This document shows positions 17,562 through 26,868 of a stretch of DNA of 64,000 nt, piece after piece (positions within the stretch are counted from its first letter, which is position 1; each line of letters starts with the position of its first letter). The notes under the pieces are model-generated. The model made no database searches and had not been told where the DNA came from. It saw nothing but the letters and a program-made list of their open reading frames with translations. The stretch comes from Gammaproteobacteria bacterium. Lineage in GTDB: Bacteria > Pseudomonadota > Gammaproteobacteria > JADZEE01. Location: contig JADZEE010000080.1 in assembly GCA_020850735.1 (NCBI GenBank), forward strand, positions 62,001-126,000, in the 5' to 3' direction. The translations under genes were made by a program, and so were the position numbers.

Positions 17562-20500
17562 TTACCAGGGTTCGCGCATGTAGATGATCTGGCGCGGGCC
17601 GGCGAACACGCCGAAGCTGGCCTTGCCGACCGGATCGTCGTCGAAGGCGCCGTCCCCGTCCCAGTCGAAGCGCAGCCAGTCGCGGGCGAGCGCGGACAGG
17701 TCCAGCGTGATGTTCGCGTCGCCGACGAAGCCGGTGCCCGGGGCGCCCATGGTCAATTTGCCGTCGCCGCCGGCGAAGGGGTTGTTCGTGACGGTCGCCA
17801 TGCTGCAGCCCGCACCGGGGCACACACCGCCCGCCGCGATGACGACGTCGCCGTCGGTCTGCCCGGCCTCGACGGCGCTGTCGAGCCTGAGATCGGTGGC
17901 CGCCAGCGCCGTGCAAGCGTCGTCGTCGTTCTGTACGAAGGCGACGCCGTCGAAATACTCCGTGTGCATGGGTACGGCGAGCGGCAGCAGCTCCGAGCCG
18001 AGCGCCGTACCGATCGTCAGGCGCCCGAAGCGCAGGTGGCTGCCGGCGACATCCGCGAGCGTGAGCGGATCGCAGACGTCGTCGTCGTTCGGGTCGTAGC
18101 AGGCACCGTCGGCGTCGGTCAGGCCCGCGGCGACGAACACGAGATCCGCGCGCGCGTCGAACGGTGCCTCGGCGTTCACCCGTGCGTAGCCGAACCGGTC
18201 TCCGAGCGTGCCGGCGTCCAGCGTCAGCGTGCCCGCGCCGTCGAAATCCGTATCGCCGGCGAGGGTCACGGTCGGATCCTGCACGTCGGAGAAGGTTGCC
18301 GCCGCGCCGCTCTGATCGGCGTAGTTGCGCGGCAGCGTCGTCGCGAGTTTCCAGAAACGTTCCGTGCCGCTGCCGCCGTAGTTGAGTGTCGGCGCGCCGC
18401 CGGTATTGAGGGCGGTGACGGTGAGCTGCGGCGCGATCGCGTAGTAAAAGGGCTGATCGAGGTAGGTGAACGGATCGGCGCCGGCGCTGCATTCGTCCCT
18501 GAGCAAGGGTACGTTCGCGCTCACGGCGAAGCGATCGGGGTAGAACCGGCCGACGTCGCGCTCGGTGCTCGTCGTGTCCGCGTTACCGACGCCCAGATAG
18601 TCGCTCAGGGTCGCGTGCAGATCGATGATGCCGACCTCGCTGAATGCGAGCGTCGCGGTCGTCGTGCCGGGCGGTTCGCCGCCGCCGCCGAAACCGGTAA
18701 TGCTGTTGCCGCCCGTCAGCGTGCCGGTCGCGCCCGGTGCCACGGGCAGACGCAGGCTGTGGCTGATGTCAATGTCGACCGGGACCGTTTCCTGACCGAA
18801 ATTCGGTGTGGTCGTGTTGTCGTCGAGGTCCGCGCTGGCGTCGGGAAGGCCGTCGGCGTCGGCGTCGTCACCCGCCTGCCAGGCCACTGCGCGCACGCTG
18901 ACGTCGAAGCTCTGCCCCGCTTTCACGAAGCGCGTGCCGTTCGCGTCCGTGGCGTGGAAGTCGGGATTCGCCGAGTCCAGGTCGAAGCCAAAGGGGCGCA
19001 CCACGAAGGCGTTGGAAGCGCCGAGCAGGGTGAAGGCCGGATCGTTGCCTGCGGCGGGCAGATCCTGGCGCGCGTGCAGCGCGATTGCGCCGGCGTCCAG
19101 ATAATCGAAGCTCAGGCTGGCCGTGCCGGTGACACCGAAGTCGAGCGCGACGTTGGCGTAGCTCGCCACCGCCGCGAGCGGATTTCCCGGGATCGGCGTC
19201 ACGTCGTTGATGGTAACGCCGTTGCCGATCTGGCAAGTGCCCGGATTGACGCACTCAAAGGCCATCGCCACCGTCTGCACGCCGGTAATGCGCGCCTCGC
19301 AGGCGCCGGTGTTGGAGTTGGTGCGCACGGCGCGCAATGTGAGCGGCGAGCTGCCGGGTGCGAGGTTCGACTCCTTGGCCGCGATCTGGGTGCCGATTGC
19401 GTTCGGCGCGCTGCCGCGGTAGAAACGAAACGCCGCATCGAAGAAAGTGACGCTCGGATCCTCGAGCGGATCGCCGTCCGGATCGGATGCGCCGTCGCTG
19501 GCGAGCACGTCGATTTCGAGCGGCGCGACGGTCGGTGTGGTGTGGGTCAGATACAGCGTCACCGCCGTTTCGCCGTCCGCGAAGCGGTAGGTCGCGACGC
19601 CGTCGTCGGCAGCGTCGTTGTCGAAGGTGCCGGCGGCACCCGAGGCGGCACTCCAGTTGCCGAGCCCGTCGCTCGTGCTCACCGTGATGACGATCGCGGA
19701 TCCGGGCGCAAGCAGCGCGTGCGCTGTGTCGTGCGCGCTGAAGGTGACCGGCTCGGCTTCGCAGGTGACGCCGACCGAGCCGTGACTGATCGCGTAATGA
19801 TCGACGCCGATCAGGGCGCAGGGATGGGTTTCGGCCATCACGGTCTGCACCTGGCTGGCGGTGAGCTCGCGATCGTAGACGCGCGCCTCGTCGATCAACC
19901 CCTCGAAGTGATCGACCAGGCCTTCGTCCGCGGCGCCGATGCTGAGATCGGTCGATACGTTCGATCGGTAGCGCGCGTTCGCCACCGTCGCGGCCAGCGT
20001 GCCGTTGACGTAGATCTGCTTGGTGCCGAGCAGAGCGGTGCCGGCGGTTCCGGTCTGGGTGAACGTCACCGCGACGTGCGCCCAGGTTCCGATCGTCAGC
20101 GCCGGGCCGTCGAGGACGACGAAGCCGATGCCGTTGTTGCCGGATCCGGTCCAGAACTGCCAGCGGTCGTTGCTGCCGGCATAGACGGCCCAACCGCGCG
20201 GATTGCCGCTGCCCGTGCGGGTGCTGATGGCCGCGCGGTTCGTTCCCGCGGCGCCGTCCACGCGTGCCCAGAAGGCGACGCTGAACGCGCCGTTGGGGTT
20301 CAGGGCGCCGGCGTACGGTACGCCGACGTACTGCTGCTGTGCCCGGGCGAGCGGCGCATAACGACAAGTGCCGGGTGTGCCCGGTGTCGCCGGCGTGCTG
20401 CCCGCGGGTGTCGGCACGGCCGAACCGTTATTGCTGGCGGCCTTGCCGTTGAAGCCGCCGGCGACGTCGCCGACCTCGCCCGGGACGCCGCTCCAGGCCG

Positions 20501-21884
20501 CGGCTTCGAAGCGCCACTCGGCCACGGGGTCGGGTGAGCAGCGGTGCGTCTGGTTCATCACCGTCTGGATCTGGGCGTCGTCGAGCGCCTGCCCGTACAC
20601 CCGCATCTCGTCGATGTTGCCGCCGAAACGCCATTGTGGAACTGCCTCGCTGCCGGCGCCGTCGGTTTCCCCGCCGATGCTGGCCGGGCCGCTGTCGGTA
20701 CCCCAGTTGCCGGTGTACACCGAGGTCGTGCCGCCGGTGCTGAGCGTCACGGCGACGCCGTCGACGTAGATCCGGCGGGTCTTGGCGACGGCGTCGTGCA
20801 CGGCGGCGACGAAGTGCCACTGGTTGAGGTTGATCACGGCGCTCGCGCTGTCGACGATGACGGGGTTGACCGCGCGGGAGAACAATCGCAAACGGCCGGA
20901 GCCGCCGTCACCGAGACTCAGCGCAAAACCGCCGCTGTTGCTCTGGTCGTCGGCGAAGATGCGCTGATCCCCGCTCAAGTTGACGGTCGGGCGGATCCAG
21001 GTGGTGATCGTGAAGCTGCCGGTCAGATTCGGGAACGATGCCGGCAGCTCGAGGTAGTCATTGTTGCGGTCGAAGCTGCCGTAGCGACAGGTGCCGGGAT
21101 TGCCGGCGATGGCCGGCGTGGCACCGGCCGTGGTCGGGCCGTTCACGGCGCGGGCAGCATAGCCGTTGCCGGATACGTCCGCCACCTCGCCGGCGCTGCC
21201 CGCCCAGGCGTCCTCGTCCATGCGCCACTCGGCGAGCGCGGGCGGCAGAAAGGGCAGCGAGGTCGTCACCACCACGTCGTCGACGTGCCAGTAGTCGCGC
21301 CCGGAGACATTGTTCGCCGACAGCGCGCTCACCCGTACGCGAAAGCTCCCGTGCCGGGCCTGCACCGGTAGCACGTAGTTGCGCAGGTAGATCTGCACCG
21401 AGGGGTCGTTGCCGCTCGGGTGGCCCGGGAAGGTTTCCAGCGTCTGCCAGCTGCCGCCGCTGTCGAGGTATTCGATCGTGAGCGGCTCGCTGGCGTTCGG
21501 CGTATTGCTGCCGTTCTCGCGCTGCACCCAGATGCTGAGCGTCGCGTCCGGCAGGCCGAGCAGGCTGATGACGTTGCTGGTCATGCTCGCGCTGCCCGCG
21601 ACCCCGTTCGCGTTGAGACGATACCGTACCGAGTGCGTGGGCGAATTGGACACCGCGGTGACCGTGCCGATGCTGTTGCCGGCGTCGGCGAAGGTGGTCC
21701 AGTTGCCCATGCCCGCTTCGAAATCGTCGGCGAACACGGTCGTCAGCGCGCGTACCGGTGTGGCGCCCAGCAGCAGGCAGGCGATTGTCACCCCGATCAG
21801 GCGGGTGCACGCAACAGCGACCGCTCGCGCCGGCCCTGCTGCCGGCGCGGCGCCCGGATCCACTGCGCATCGCGATCTCACCAC
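17562..21884 (-). CDS. Large MshQ-like surface protein with LamG and DUF6701 regions
   Basis: A 1440-residue secreted protein. Residues 1 to about 46 form a signal peptide (VGVTIACLLLGATPVRA-like core). Next is a jelly-roll region with FADDFEAGMGNWTTF, then two concanavalin/LamG-like repeats (about 215-415 and 425-640). Both repeats carry 'AEWR', 'GTCRYG/A', 'IYVDG/NG' and 'DEARVY/DEMRVYG' landmarks, ending in matching TVM.(Q/E)THxC linkers. The remaining half starts HYAISHGSVGVTCEAEPVTF and resembles the C-terminal domain of MSHA biogenesis protein MshQ (DUF6701), found next to type IV pilin genes in other proteobacteria. No pilin or other msh genes lie nearby. Two Cys/Asp-rich stretches near the end could bind calcium. 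Confidence 0.8.
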   Translation of the reverse strand: MVRSRCAVDPGAAPAAGPARAVAVACTRLIGVTIACLLLGATPVRALTTVFADDFEAGMGNWTTFADAGNSIGTVTAVSNSPTHSVRYRLNANGVAGSASMTSNVISLLGLPDATLSIWVQRENGSNTPNASEPLTIEYLDSGGSWQTLETFPGHPSGNDPSVQIYLRNYVLPVQARHGSFRVRVSALSANNVSGRDYWHVDDVVVTTSLPFLPPALAEWRMDEDAWAGSAGEVADVSGNGYAARAVNGPTTAGATPAIAGNPGTCRYGSFDRNNDYLELPASFPNLTGSFTITTWIRPTVNLSGDQRIFADDQSNSGGFALSLGDGGSGRLRLFSRAVNPVIVDSASAVINLNQWHFVAAVHDAVAKTRRIYVDGVAVTLSTGGTTSVYTGNWGTDSGPASIGGETDGAGSEAVPQWRFGGNIDEMRVYGQALDDAQIQTVMNQTHRCSPDPVAEWRFEAAAWSGVPGEVGDVAGGFNGKAASNNGSAVPTPAGSTPATPGTPGTCRYAPLARAQQQYVGVPYAGALNPNGAFSVAFWARVDGAAGTNRAAISTRTGSGNPRGWAVYAGSNDRWQFWTGSGNNGIGFVVLDGPALTIGTWAHVAVTFTQTGTAGTALLGTKQIYVNGTLAATVANARYRSNVSTDLSIGAADEGLVDHFEGLIDEARVYDRELTASQVQTVMAETHPCALIGVDHYAISHGSVGVTCEAEPVTFSAHDTAHALLAPGSAIVITVSTSDGLGNWSAASGAAGTFDNDAADDGVATYRFADGETAVTLYLTHTTPTVAPLEIDVLASDGASDPDGDPLEDPSVTFFDAAFRFYRGSAPNAIGTQIAAKESNLAPGSSPLTLRAVRTNSNTGACEARITGVQTVAMAFECVNPGTCQIGNGVTINDVTPIPGNPLAAVASYANVALDFGVTGTASLSFDYLDAGAIALHARQDLPAAGNDPAFTLLGASNAFVVRPFGFDLDSANPDFHATDANGTRFVKAGQSFDVSVRAVAWQAGDDADADGLPDASADLDDNTTTPNFGQETVPVDIDISHSLRLPVAPGATGTLTGGNSITGFGGGGEPPGTTTATLAFSEVGIIDLHATLSDYLGVGNADTTSTERDVGRFYPDRFAVSANVPLLRDECSAGADPFTYLDQPFYYAIAPQLTVTALNTGGAPTLNYGGSGTERFWKLATTLPRNYADQSGAAATFSDVQDPTVTLAGDTDFDGAGTLTLDAGTLGDRFGYARVNAEAPFDARADLVFVAAGLTDADGACYDPNDDDVCDPLTLADVAGSHLRFGRLTIGTALGSELLPLAVPMHTEYFDGVAFVQNDDDACTALAATDLRLDSAVEAGQTDGDVVIAAGGVCPGAGCSMATVTNNPFAGGDGKLTMGAPGTGFVGDANITLDLSALARDWLRFDWDGDGAFDDDPVGKASFGVFAGPRQIIYMREPW

Positions 21885-21982
21885 CTGCTTCTCGCTGTCC
21901 CACGCGTCCGCCTGAAAGTATAGCGAGCGCCTGCAGTACGGGCGCGCGGACGGCTTTGCAGGCCGACGGCCGGCGTTTGCCG

Positions 21983-24256
21983 TCAGCCGAGCGGGGGCAG
22001 GGGCGCCGGATCGAGAAATCGTGTCAGAACGTTACGCATCATGCGCGAGACGTTGTTGTCGTAACCGGCGTGCGCGAGGCTGCCGCACCAGGCGATGGAA
22101 CCGGTGGAGAACACGCCGCCGCCCTTGCCGGTGGTGAAATAGACGAGATCCGCGCGCACCTGGAAATCCTGGGTGCCGCCCATGCCGGGGAAGTTGAAGA
22201 AAATCTCCTCGCAAACGTGCGGGTAGTTGTCCGAGTGTCCCTCGCTCGCGGCGAGCAGCAGCGCCTGCGGTGGCGTCCCGAGCGCCAGATCGTAGCGGTC
22301 CAGCTCGTAACCCGCGGCGCCGCCACCGATGAGGCCGAAGTCGCCGATGAGCTCATCGGCGCCGATCCCCGCGGTGATGAAAGCCGCGCGCGGGTCGCGG
22401 GCGTCCGGCAGCTGCCGATACGGCGCCGAACGGTCGAAGCCCTCGGCGGTGAAACCGACGCCGAACAGCTTCTGCGGCGCGCGGCCGCGATTGCGCCACA
22501 GCCCGCTGCGCTCGCCCGTGCTGGCGAGATGGTATTCGCCCGGCTTCGCCTGCCAGGCGCGTGAACCGCTTTCGCCCTTGCGCACCTCGATGAGCCAGGG
22601 CTTGTCGGGGTGCCACGCGGTCACCCAGTAAAAACCGTTGGCGCCGAGATACATCGCGCGCCCGCCGTTGCCGAGGTAGTGTTCGAAAGCGTCGAGCATG
22701 GCGCCGGAGTAGTACTCGGGGTGCGTGCCGGTCAGCACGACCTGGTAGCGTTCGAGCAGCGCGGCGCCCTCCTGGTGCAGCTCGAGATCGGTGGCGACGT
22801 CGTAGTCGAAGCCGCTGGCATTGAGCCAGTCGACCAGGTGCAGATCCGCCGGGAACTGCCACAGCGTGCCGGCGGCATGGCGGAACTTCGGCCGCATGTT
22901 GATGATCGGCCGGCGTGCCGACGAATAACAGGTGCCGCTGCCGTCGGCGTGCAGATCGTAGGTCGACAGGCCGAGCTCGGTGTGGCCGTAGAAGTAAAGG
23001 TCCTGCTCGGCGATCACCGAGGTATGGCCGAGGATGGCCTGCGCCACCGGAACATCGTGGACGATGTGATCGTTGGCATAGGCGAGGTAGCTCGCGGTCG
23101 GCACGAGGAACAGGGTCTTCGCGGTCGCCCGCCCGCGCGGCGGCAGGACGAAGAACGGGATGTGGTCCTCGGCGTCGCCGAGCCGCAGTCGCAGCGCGTA
23201 GACGTCGCTCGCCAGATCCGCCGGCACCGTGAAGGTGATGTCGGTGTCCCAGCAGCAGTCGTCCAGATCGTCGTCGTGGAAGTGGATGGCGCCGTATTCG
23301 TGCGGGGCGTGGCGGAAGTCCTCCTCGTGTCCGCGCCAGTTCCAGCCGGTGACGGCGCGTACCGGCATGTTGACGCAGCGTCCGTGCAGCCCCTGCGGGC
23401 CGGCATCGAGGACCTCGTCGCCGGCAATGCCCTGCGGGCCGATGCCGGCGGCGAAATCCCAGGCCGCCAGCAGCCCGTCGGTGACCGCCCGACCCGTTGC
23501 AAGTCCCTCGATCTCGGCAGCGCTCAACACCCGCGCCCACAGGGCCGGCCGGTCGATCTTGCCGTTGAAGTGATCGTCGGTCCGCGTCGCCGACGCGCCG
23601 GCCGCGAGGCCCGCCATCACGAACGGCGTCCCGGAGTCGGCGACGCTCACGTCTGCCGGTTCCTCGTGCACGGTAGCGCGCGCGTCGACGACCGCCGGGC
23701 TCAGCAGGCTGTTGACCGAATTGACCACGGGCCGGACGTGCATGCGCACACGGCGCGCCGCCGGATCGTAGCTCGCCGCCACCGAGTACCACAGCGAAGC
23801 CTGCAGTGCCGCGGGCGCAAACACCGCCGCCGCGCCGGCCGGCCCCCCGAGCAGCAGGCCCGGCCGACCCTCGTCGAGCACCAGCGCGTAGCCGCGGCCG
23901 CAGTCGCGCGCGTAGCGGCCGAGCACACCCTGCATGGGTTTGCCGGGCGTGGTGGGTTGTATGAAGGCATGCAGTGTGAAGGCGCCGGCGGTCAGCAGGC
24001 GAGCGTCCGGGTCCGGCACGAGTACGCAGGAACCGACGTCGGTCGCCTGATAGCGGCCTTCGTACTCGCCATTGACGGTGGTTTCGACCAGTTCTTCGCG
24101 AAAGCCCGGTCCGTCGGGGTTCGTGTCGCCGTTCACCAGCCGCACCACGTCGGCGCGATAGCGTCCGGGCGCCTCGCAGCTCACCTTGAGCTCAATGGTC
24201 TCGCCCGGCGCCACGCTGAGCCGGTCCGCGTAACCGTGGATCGTCGTCGCGCGCAT
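21983..24256 (-). CDS. dmfA2: N,N-dimethylformamidase large (beta) subunit homologue
   Basis: Would hydrolyse N,N-dimethylformamide or a related N-substituted formamide to formate and an amine. The ATG at 24256 gives 757 residues, near the known enzyme's size. An N-terminal beta domain (GYADRLSVAPGETIELKVSC) and a LamG-like insert (AFTLHAFIQP ... ALWARVLSAAEIEGL) precede the catalytic part. Tyr390 (PTASYLAYAND), Tyr433 (LSTYDLH) and Glu514 (GTHPEYYSG) align by context and spacing with the 2-Tyr-1-Glu iron site recalled from the Paracoccus enzyme (Tyr399, Tyr440, Glu521). It follows the small-subunit gene by one base, so the two are certainly co-transcribed. The true substrate may differ from DMF. 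Confidence 0.88.
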   Translation of the reverse strand: MRATTIHGYADRLSVAPGETIELKVSCEAPGRYRADVVRLVNGDTNPDGPGFREELVETTVNGEYEGRYQATDVGSCVLVPDPDARLLTAGAFTLHAFIQPTTPGKPMQGVLGRYARDCGRGYALVLDEGRPGLLLGGPAGAAAVFAPAALQASLWYSVAASYDPAARRVRMHVRPVVNSVNSLLSPAVVDARATVHEEPADVSVADSGTPFVMAGLAAGASATRTDDHFNGKIDRPALWARVLSAAEIEGLATGRAVTDGLLAAWDFAAGIGPQGIAGDEVLDAGPQGLHGRCVNMPVRAVTGWNWRGHEEDFRHAPHEYGAIHFHDDDLDDCCWDTDITFTVPADLASDVYALRLRLGDAEDHIPFFVLPPRGRATAKTLFLVPTASYLAYANDHIVHDVPVAQAILGHTSVIAEQDLYFYGHTELGLSTYDLHADGSGTCYSSARRPIINMRPKFRHAAGTLWQFPADLHLVDWLNASGFDYDVATDLELHQEGAALLERYQVVLTGTHPEYYSGAMLDAFEHYLGNGGRAMYLGANGFYWVTAWHPDKPWLIEVRKGESGSRAWQAKPGEYHLASTGERSGLWRNRGRAPQKLFGVGFTAEGFDRSAPYRQLPDARDPRAAFITAGIGADELIGDFGLIGGGAAGYELDRYDLALGTPPQALLLAASEGHSDNYPHVCEEIFFNFPGMGGTQDFQVRADLVYFTTGKGGGVFSTGSIAWCGSLAHAGYDNNVSRMMRNVLTRFLDPAPLPPLG

Positions 24257-24257
24257 C

Positions 24258-24605
24258 TCAGCCGTGCTCCAGTGCGCGGACGCGGCGCAGGAAAATGCCG
24301 TGCAGGGCCGCGGCTTCGGTCGGCCACGTGTCCTCGCCGACGATTTGCGCCGGTACGCCACGCTGGCCCGAGAGCATCCCGATGCGGTACTCGCGCCAGG
24401 GTTCGGAGGCGACGATGACGTACTTGCCCGGCAGCGGCTGCTTGCGGAAATAGTTCAGCACGCGCGCCAGGGCGTCGGAATGCGGCCCGAGCGGATTGGC
24501 GGCGTGCTCGGCGATGAGCGCCGGGGTCACGAGCGCCTTCATCTGCGCGCGGATGCGGGCATCGAAACGCGCGTAGACCTGGAGCTGGCGATCGTGCGTG
24601 GGCAT
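24258..24605 (-). CDS. dmfA1: N,N-dimethylformamidase small (alpha) subunit homologue
   Basis: A 115-residue basic protein in the position and size range of the DMFase small subunit, which packs against the large subunit and stabilises the heterotetramer. Visible features are a helical start (VYARFDARIRAQMKALVTPAL), then LNYFRKQPLPGKYVIVASEPWREYRIGML, split here by a short turn, and a C-terminal helix (AALHGIFLRRVRALEHG). The ATG at 24605 is preceded by GGAGAA five bases away; the open frame continues upstream but without such a site. It is divergent from malonyl-CoA decarboxylase, with 172 bases between the starts that must hold both promoters. Confidence 0.82.
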   Translation of the reverse strand: MPTHDRQLQVYARFDARIRAQMKALVTPALIAEHAANPLGPHSDALARVLNYFRKQPLPGKYVIVASEPWREYRIGMLSGQRGVPAQIVGEDTWPTEAAALHGIFLRRVRALEHG

Positions 24606-24777
24606 GGCGTTCTCCGTCGCGACCGTGCGTGGTCCGTTGCCGCAAGAATAGGCCCGGCGACGGGAATTTTCACCACCGGACACGTGGCCCCGCCGCGTCC
24701 TGGCGGCGCAGGCGCAGGCGCCGGGACGCCGGCGAAGGATTCTTTTCCAGTCGTGGCGCTGTTATCGTCGTCCGACC

Positions 24778-26178
24778 ATGCCCGAGACGTCCGCGGGTTT
24801 CTTCGACAGAACCGTGCGCAGCATGCGTCTCGCCTGGCGTCGGGCGGGCGGGCGCGCGGCGCTCAGGGACACCCTCGCGCCGGATCTCGACGCGGGGCTC
24901 GAGCGCGTGCGCGCGCAGATCGACGCCTGCCTGGAAGGCCGTGGCGGCGAGGTATCGGCGCGCGCCCGGGCGGCGGAACTCGGCGAGGCCTATCTCGTTT
25001 TGAGCAGCGACGGTCGCCGCCGCTTCCTGCAACTGCTCGCCGCCGACTATGGTATCGACGTGGACGCCGTTCGGGCAGCGGGCACGGCCTTCGCCGGCGC
25101 CGCTGATGACGCGGCGCGCCGGGCCGCGCAGCGCCGCCTGCGCGAACTCCTGCAACCGCCGCGCGTGCGCCTGCTGTCGCAGTTCAACGGGCTGTACGAG
25201 GGCATCAAGTTCCTGGTTGATCTGCGTGCGGAGCTGATCGGGTTCGCCGCCACCGACACGAGCCTCGAACCGCTCGACGCCGAGCTGCGCGAGCTGCTCG
25301 CGTCGTGGTTCGACATCGGCTTCCTGCAGCTGACCCGGATCACCTGGAACACGCCGGCCGCGTTGCTGGAGAAGCTCATCGCCTACGAGGCGGTGCACGC
25401 GGTGCGGTCCTGGGACGATTTGAAGAACCGCCTGAGCCAGGATCGGCGCTGCTACGCCTTCTTCCATCCCAGCATGCCCGAGGAGCCGCTCATCTTCGTC
25501 CAGGTCGCGCTCGTCAACGGGCTTGCCGACAACGTCCAGACGCTGCTCGACGAGGCCGCGCCCGCGACCGATCCCGACGGCGCCGATACCGCTATCTTCT
25601 ATTCGATTTCGAACTGCCAGCGCGGGCTCGCCGGTGTCGCTTTCGGTAACTTCCTGATCAAGCGCGTGGCCCACGATCTCGCGCGCGATCTGCCGGGGCT
25701 GGCGACGTTCGCGACCCTGTCGCCGGTGCCGGGCCTTTGCGACTGGCTGGCGCAGCTCGATGCCGATGAATTGAACCGGCGCATCGACGATGCTCCGGCC
25801 GAACGCCTGCGCCGGGTGGCGGAAGTCCCGGACGTCGCCGATGCAGTTGCCCGGCTGCTCGCGCGCCCGGACTGGCACGCGGATGCGGCGCTGGCGCGTG
25901 TGCTCGAGCCGGTATTGATGCAGCTTTGCGCGCACTACCTGACCACGGCGCGACGCGGCCGCCAGGCGCACGACCGCGTCGCCCACTTCCACCTGTCCAA
26001 CGGCGCGCGCATCGAGCGGCTGAACTGGCTCGCCGATACTTCCATGCGTGGTCTCGAGCAGTCCGCCGGCATCATGGTGAACTACCGCTACAAGCTCAAC
26101 GACGTCGAGAAGAACCACGAGGCCTACACGGGCGAGGGCAAGGTGAACGCCTCGGCCGCTGTGCGCCGGCTCGTGTGA
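24778..26178 (+). CDS. Malonyl-CoA decarboxylase
   Basis: Decarboxylates malonyl-CoA to acetyl-CoA and CO2. It has 466 residues with a helical N-terminal oligomerisation domain and a GNAT-like catalytic domain. Family blocks are clear: LSQFNGLYEGIKFLVDLRAE, ITWNTPAALLEKLIAYEAVH, FFHPSMPEEPLIFVQVAL, FYSISNCQRGLAGVAFGNF and FHLSNGARIERLNWLAD, then MVNYRYKLNDVEKNHEAY. The Ser at about 278 and the His residues at 403-405 lie in the blocks that hold the family's catalytic pair. It is not in a mat-type malonate operon; its partner genes are a small secreted protein downstream and the divergent formamidase operon. It would serve malonate use or malonyl-CoA detoxification. Confidence 0.93.
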   Translation: MPETSAGFFDRTVRSMRLAWRRAGGRAALRDTLAPDLDAGLERVRAQIDACLEGRGGEVSARARAAELGEAYLVLSSDGRRRFLQLLAADYGIDVDAVRAAGTAFAGAADDAARRAAQRRLRELLQPPRVRLLSQFNGLYEGIKFLVDLRAELIGFAATDTSLEPLDAELRELLASWFDIGFLQLTRITWNTPAALLEKLIAYEAVHAVRSWDDLKNRLSQDRRCYAFFHPSMPEEPLIFVQVALVNGLADNVQTLLDEAAPATDPDGADTAIFYSISNCQRGLAGVAFGNFLIKRVAHDLARDLPGLATFATLSPVPGLCDWLAQLDADELNRRIDDAPAERLRRVAEVPDVADAVARLLARPDWHADAALARVLEPVLMQLCAHYLTTARRGRQAHDRVAHFHLSNGARIERLNWLADTSMRGLEQSAGIMVNYRYKLNDVEKNHEAYTGEGKVNASAAVRRLV

Positions 26179-26179
26179 G

Positions 26180-26608
26180 ATGAAGCTCGCGGCCTCGATC
26201 GCGCTGTCGCTGCTCGTGCCGGGGCTGGCCCCGACGGCGCCGGCCGAGGCGCTCATTGCCGACACCGAAGCCTTCCTGCTCGGGAACTGGTCGCACAATT
26301 GCGCCGCCGAGCAAATCACCATCTATCGTGAGCGCGATGACCTGATGCAGCGCGGTATGGTGACCCTGTCACGCGGGCCGGGCACGTTGCCGGAGCAGCC
26401 CCCGACCACGCTCGACATCCGCCGTCTCGGCGACCGGATCGTGCTGGTGGCCACGCTCACCGTCGACGGCAGCGCGACGGCCATGATGTACAGGCTGCGT
26501 ATCATCGGCACCGATACGCTGCAACTGGAAGCGGCCAAGAACTGTATCGGTGACGCCGGCTGCGCCATCGCCCGCGTGGACGAGTCATACGTGCGCTGTC
26601 GCGACTGA
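26180..26608 (+). CDS. Small secreted protein of unknown function with four cysteines
   Basis: It starts one base after the malonyl-CoA decarboxylase stop, so the pair is co-transcribed. The 142 residues open with a signal peptide (MKLAASIALSLLVPGLAPTAPAEA) and the mature part is about 118 residues, probably periplasmic. Four Cys remain after cleavage (WSHNCAAEQ, KNCIGD, GCAIAR and VRCRD), suggesting two disulfides. A beta-rich pattern of alternating hydrophobic strands (VTLSR, IVLVATLTVDG, MMYRLRIIG, LQLEA) follows. I do not recognise the family; the fold could be a small lipocalin-like or beta-sandwich domain. The dispersed repeat copy 2 begins two bases after its stop. Confidence 0.7.
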   Translation: MKLAASIALSLLVPGLAPTAPAEALIADTEAFLLGNWSHNCAAEQITIYRERDDLMQRGMVTLSRGPGTLPEQPPTTLDIRRLGDRIVLVATLTVDGSATAMMYRLRIIGTDTLQLEAAKNCIGDAGCAIARVDESYVRCRD

Positions 26609-26610
26609 GC

Positions 26611-26785
26611 GCTTGTGCAAGCATCACCGCGCCTGCTGCGACGGCCCCTGGACGCCCCTGGCGGCGTTGCGGGGACCCCCGGATCGTTTCCGCAGGCCCG
26701 CTGTGCGCGCGATGTTGTGCACCCCCGCGCCTGGCCAGCAACGCCCGGGAACCGTCTCGCTACGGCGGGCGAATGTTTCACAAGC
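26611..26785 (+). repeat. Dispersed repeat, copy 2 (about 175 bp)
   Basis: Same element as at 15385-15562, same orientation. It starts two bases after the TGA of the small secreted protein and ends 83 bases before the next ATG. The right end GTTTCACAAGC is the inverse of the left GCTTGTG in its outer seven bases. Compared with copy 1, changes cluster in the centre and at the inner edge of the left terminus; the two blocks of more than 40 bases near the ends are identical. Confidence 0.85.
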
Positions 26786-26868
26786 TCTGAGGCCGTGAAC
26801 GGCTGGCGACCGACGGTGGCGACACGGTTGCGGCGGCGCCGGCATGGCAGCGTCGGTTCCGCCGACTG

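Noticed and set aside
17964..20537. An 857-codon plus-strand frame opposite the MshQ-like gene
   Set aside because: Composition is typical of a shadow of a GC-rich gene, it has no recognisable domain, and the minus-strand protein has clear repeated domains.
24606..24777. tRNA or small RNA in the gap between the formamidase operon and malonyl-CoA decarboxylase
   Set aside because: No cloverleaf or TTCGA-type T-loop is visible; the gap is simply a divergent promoter region.
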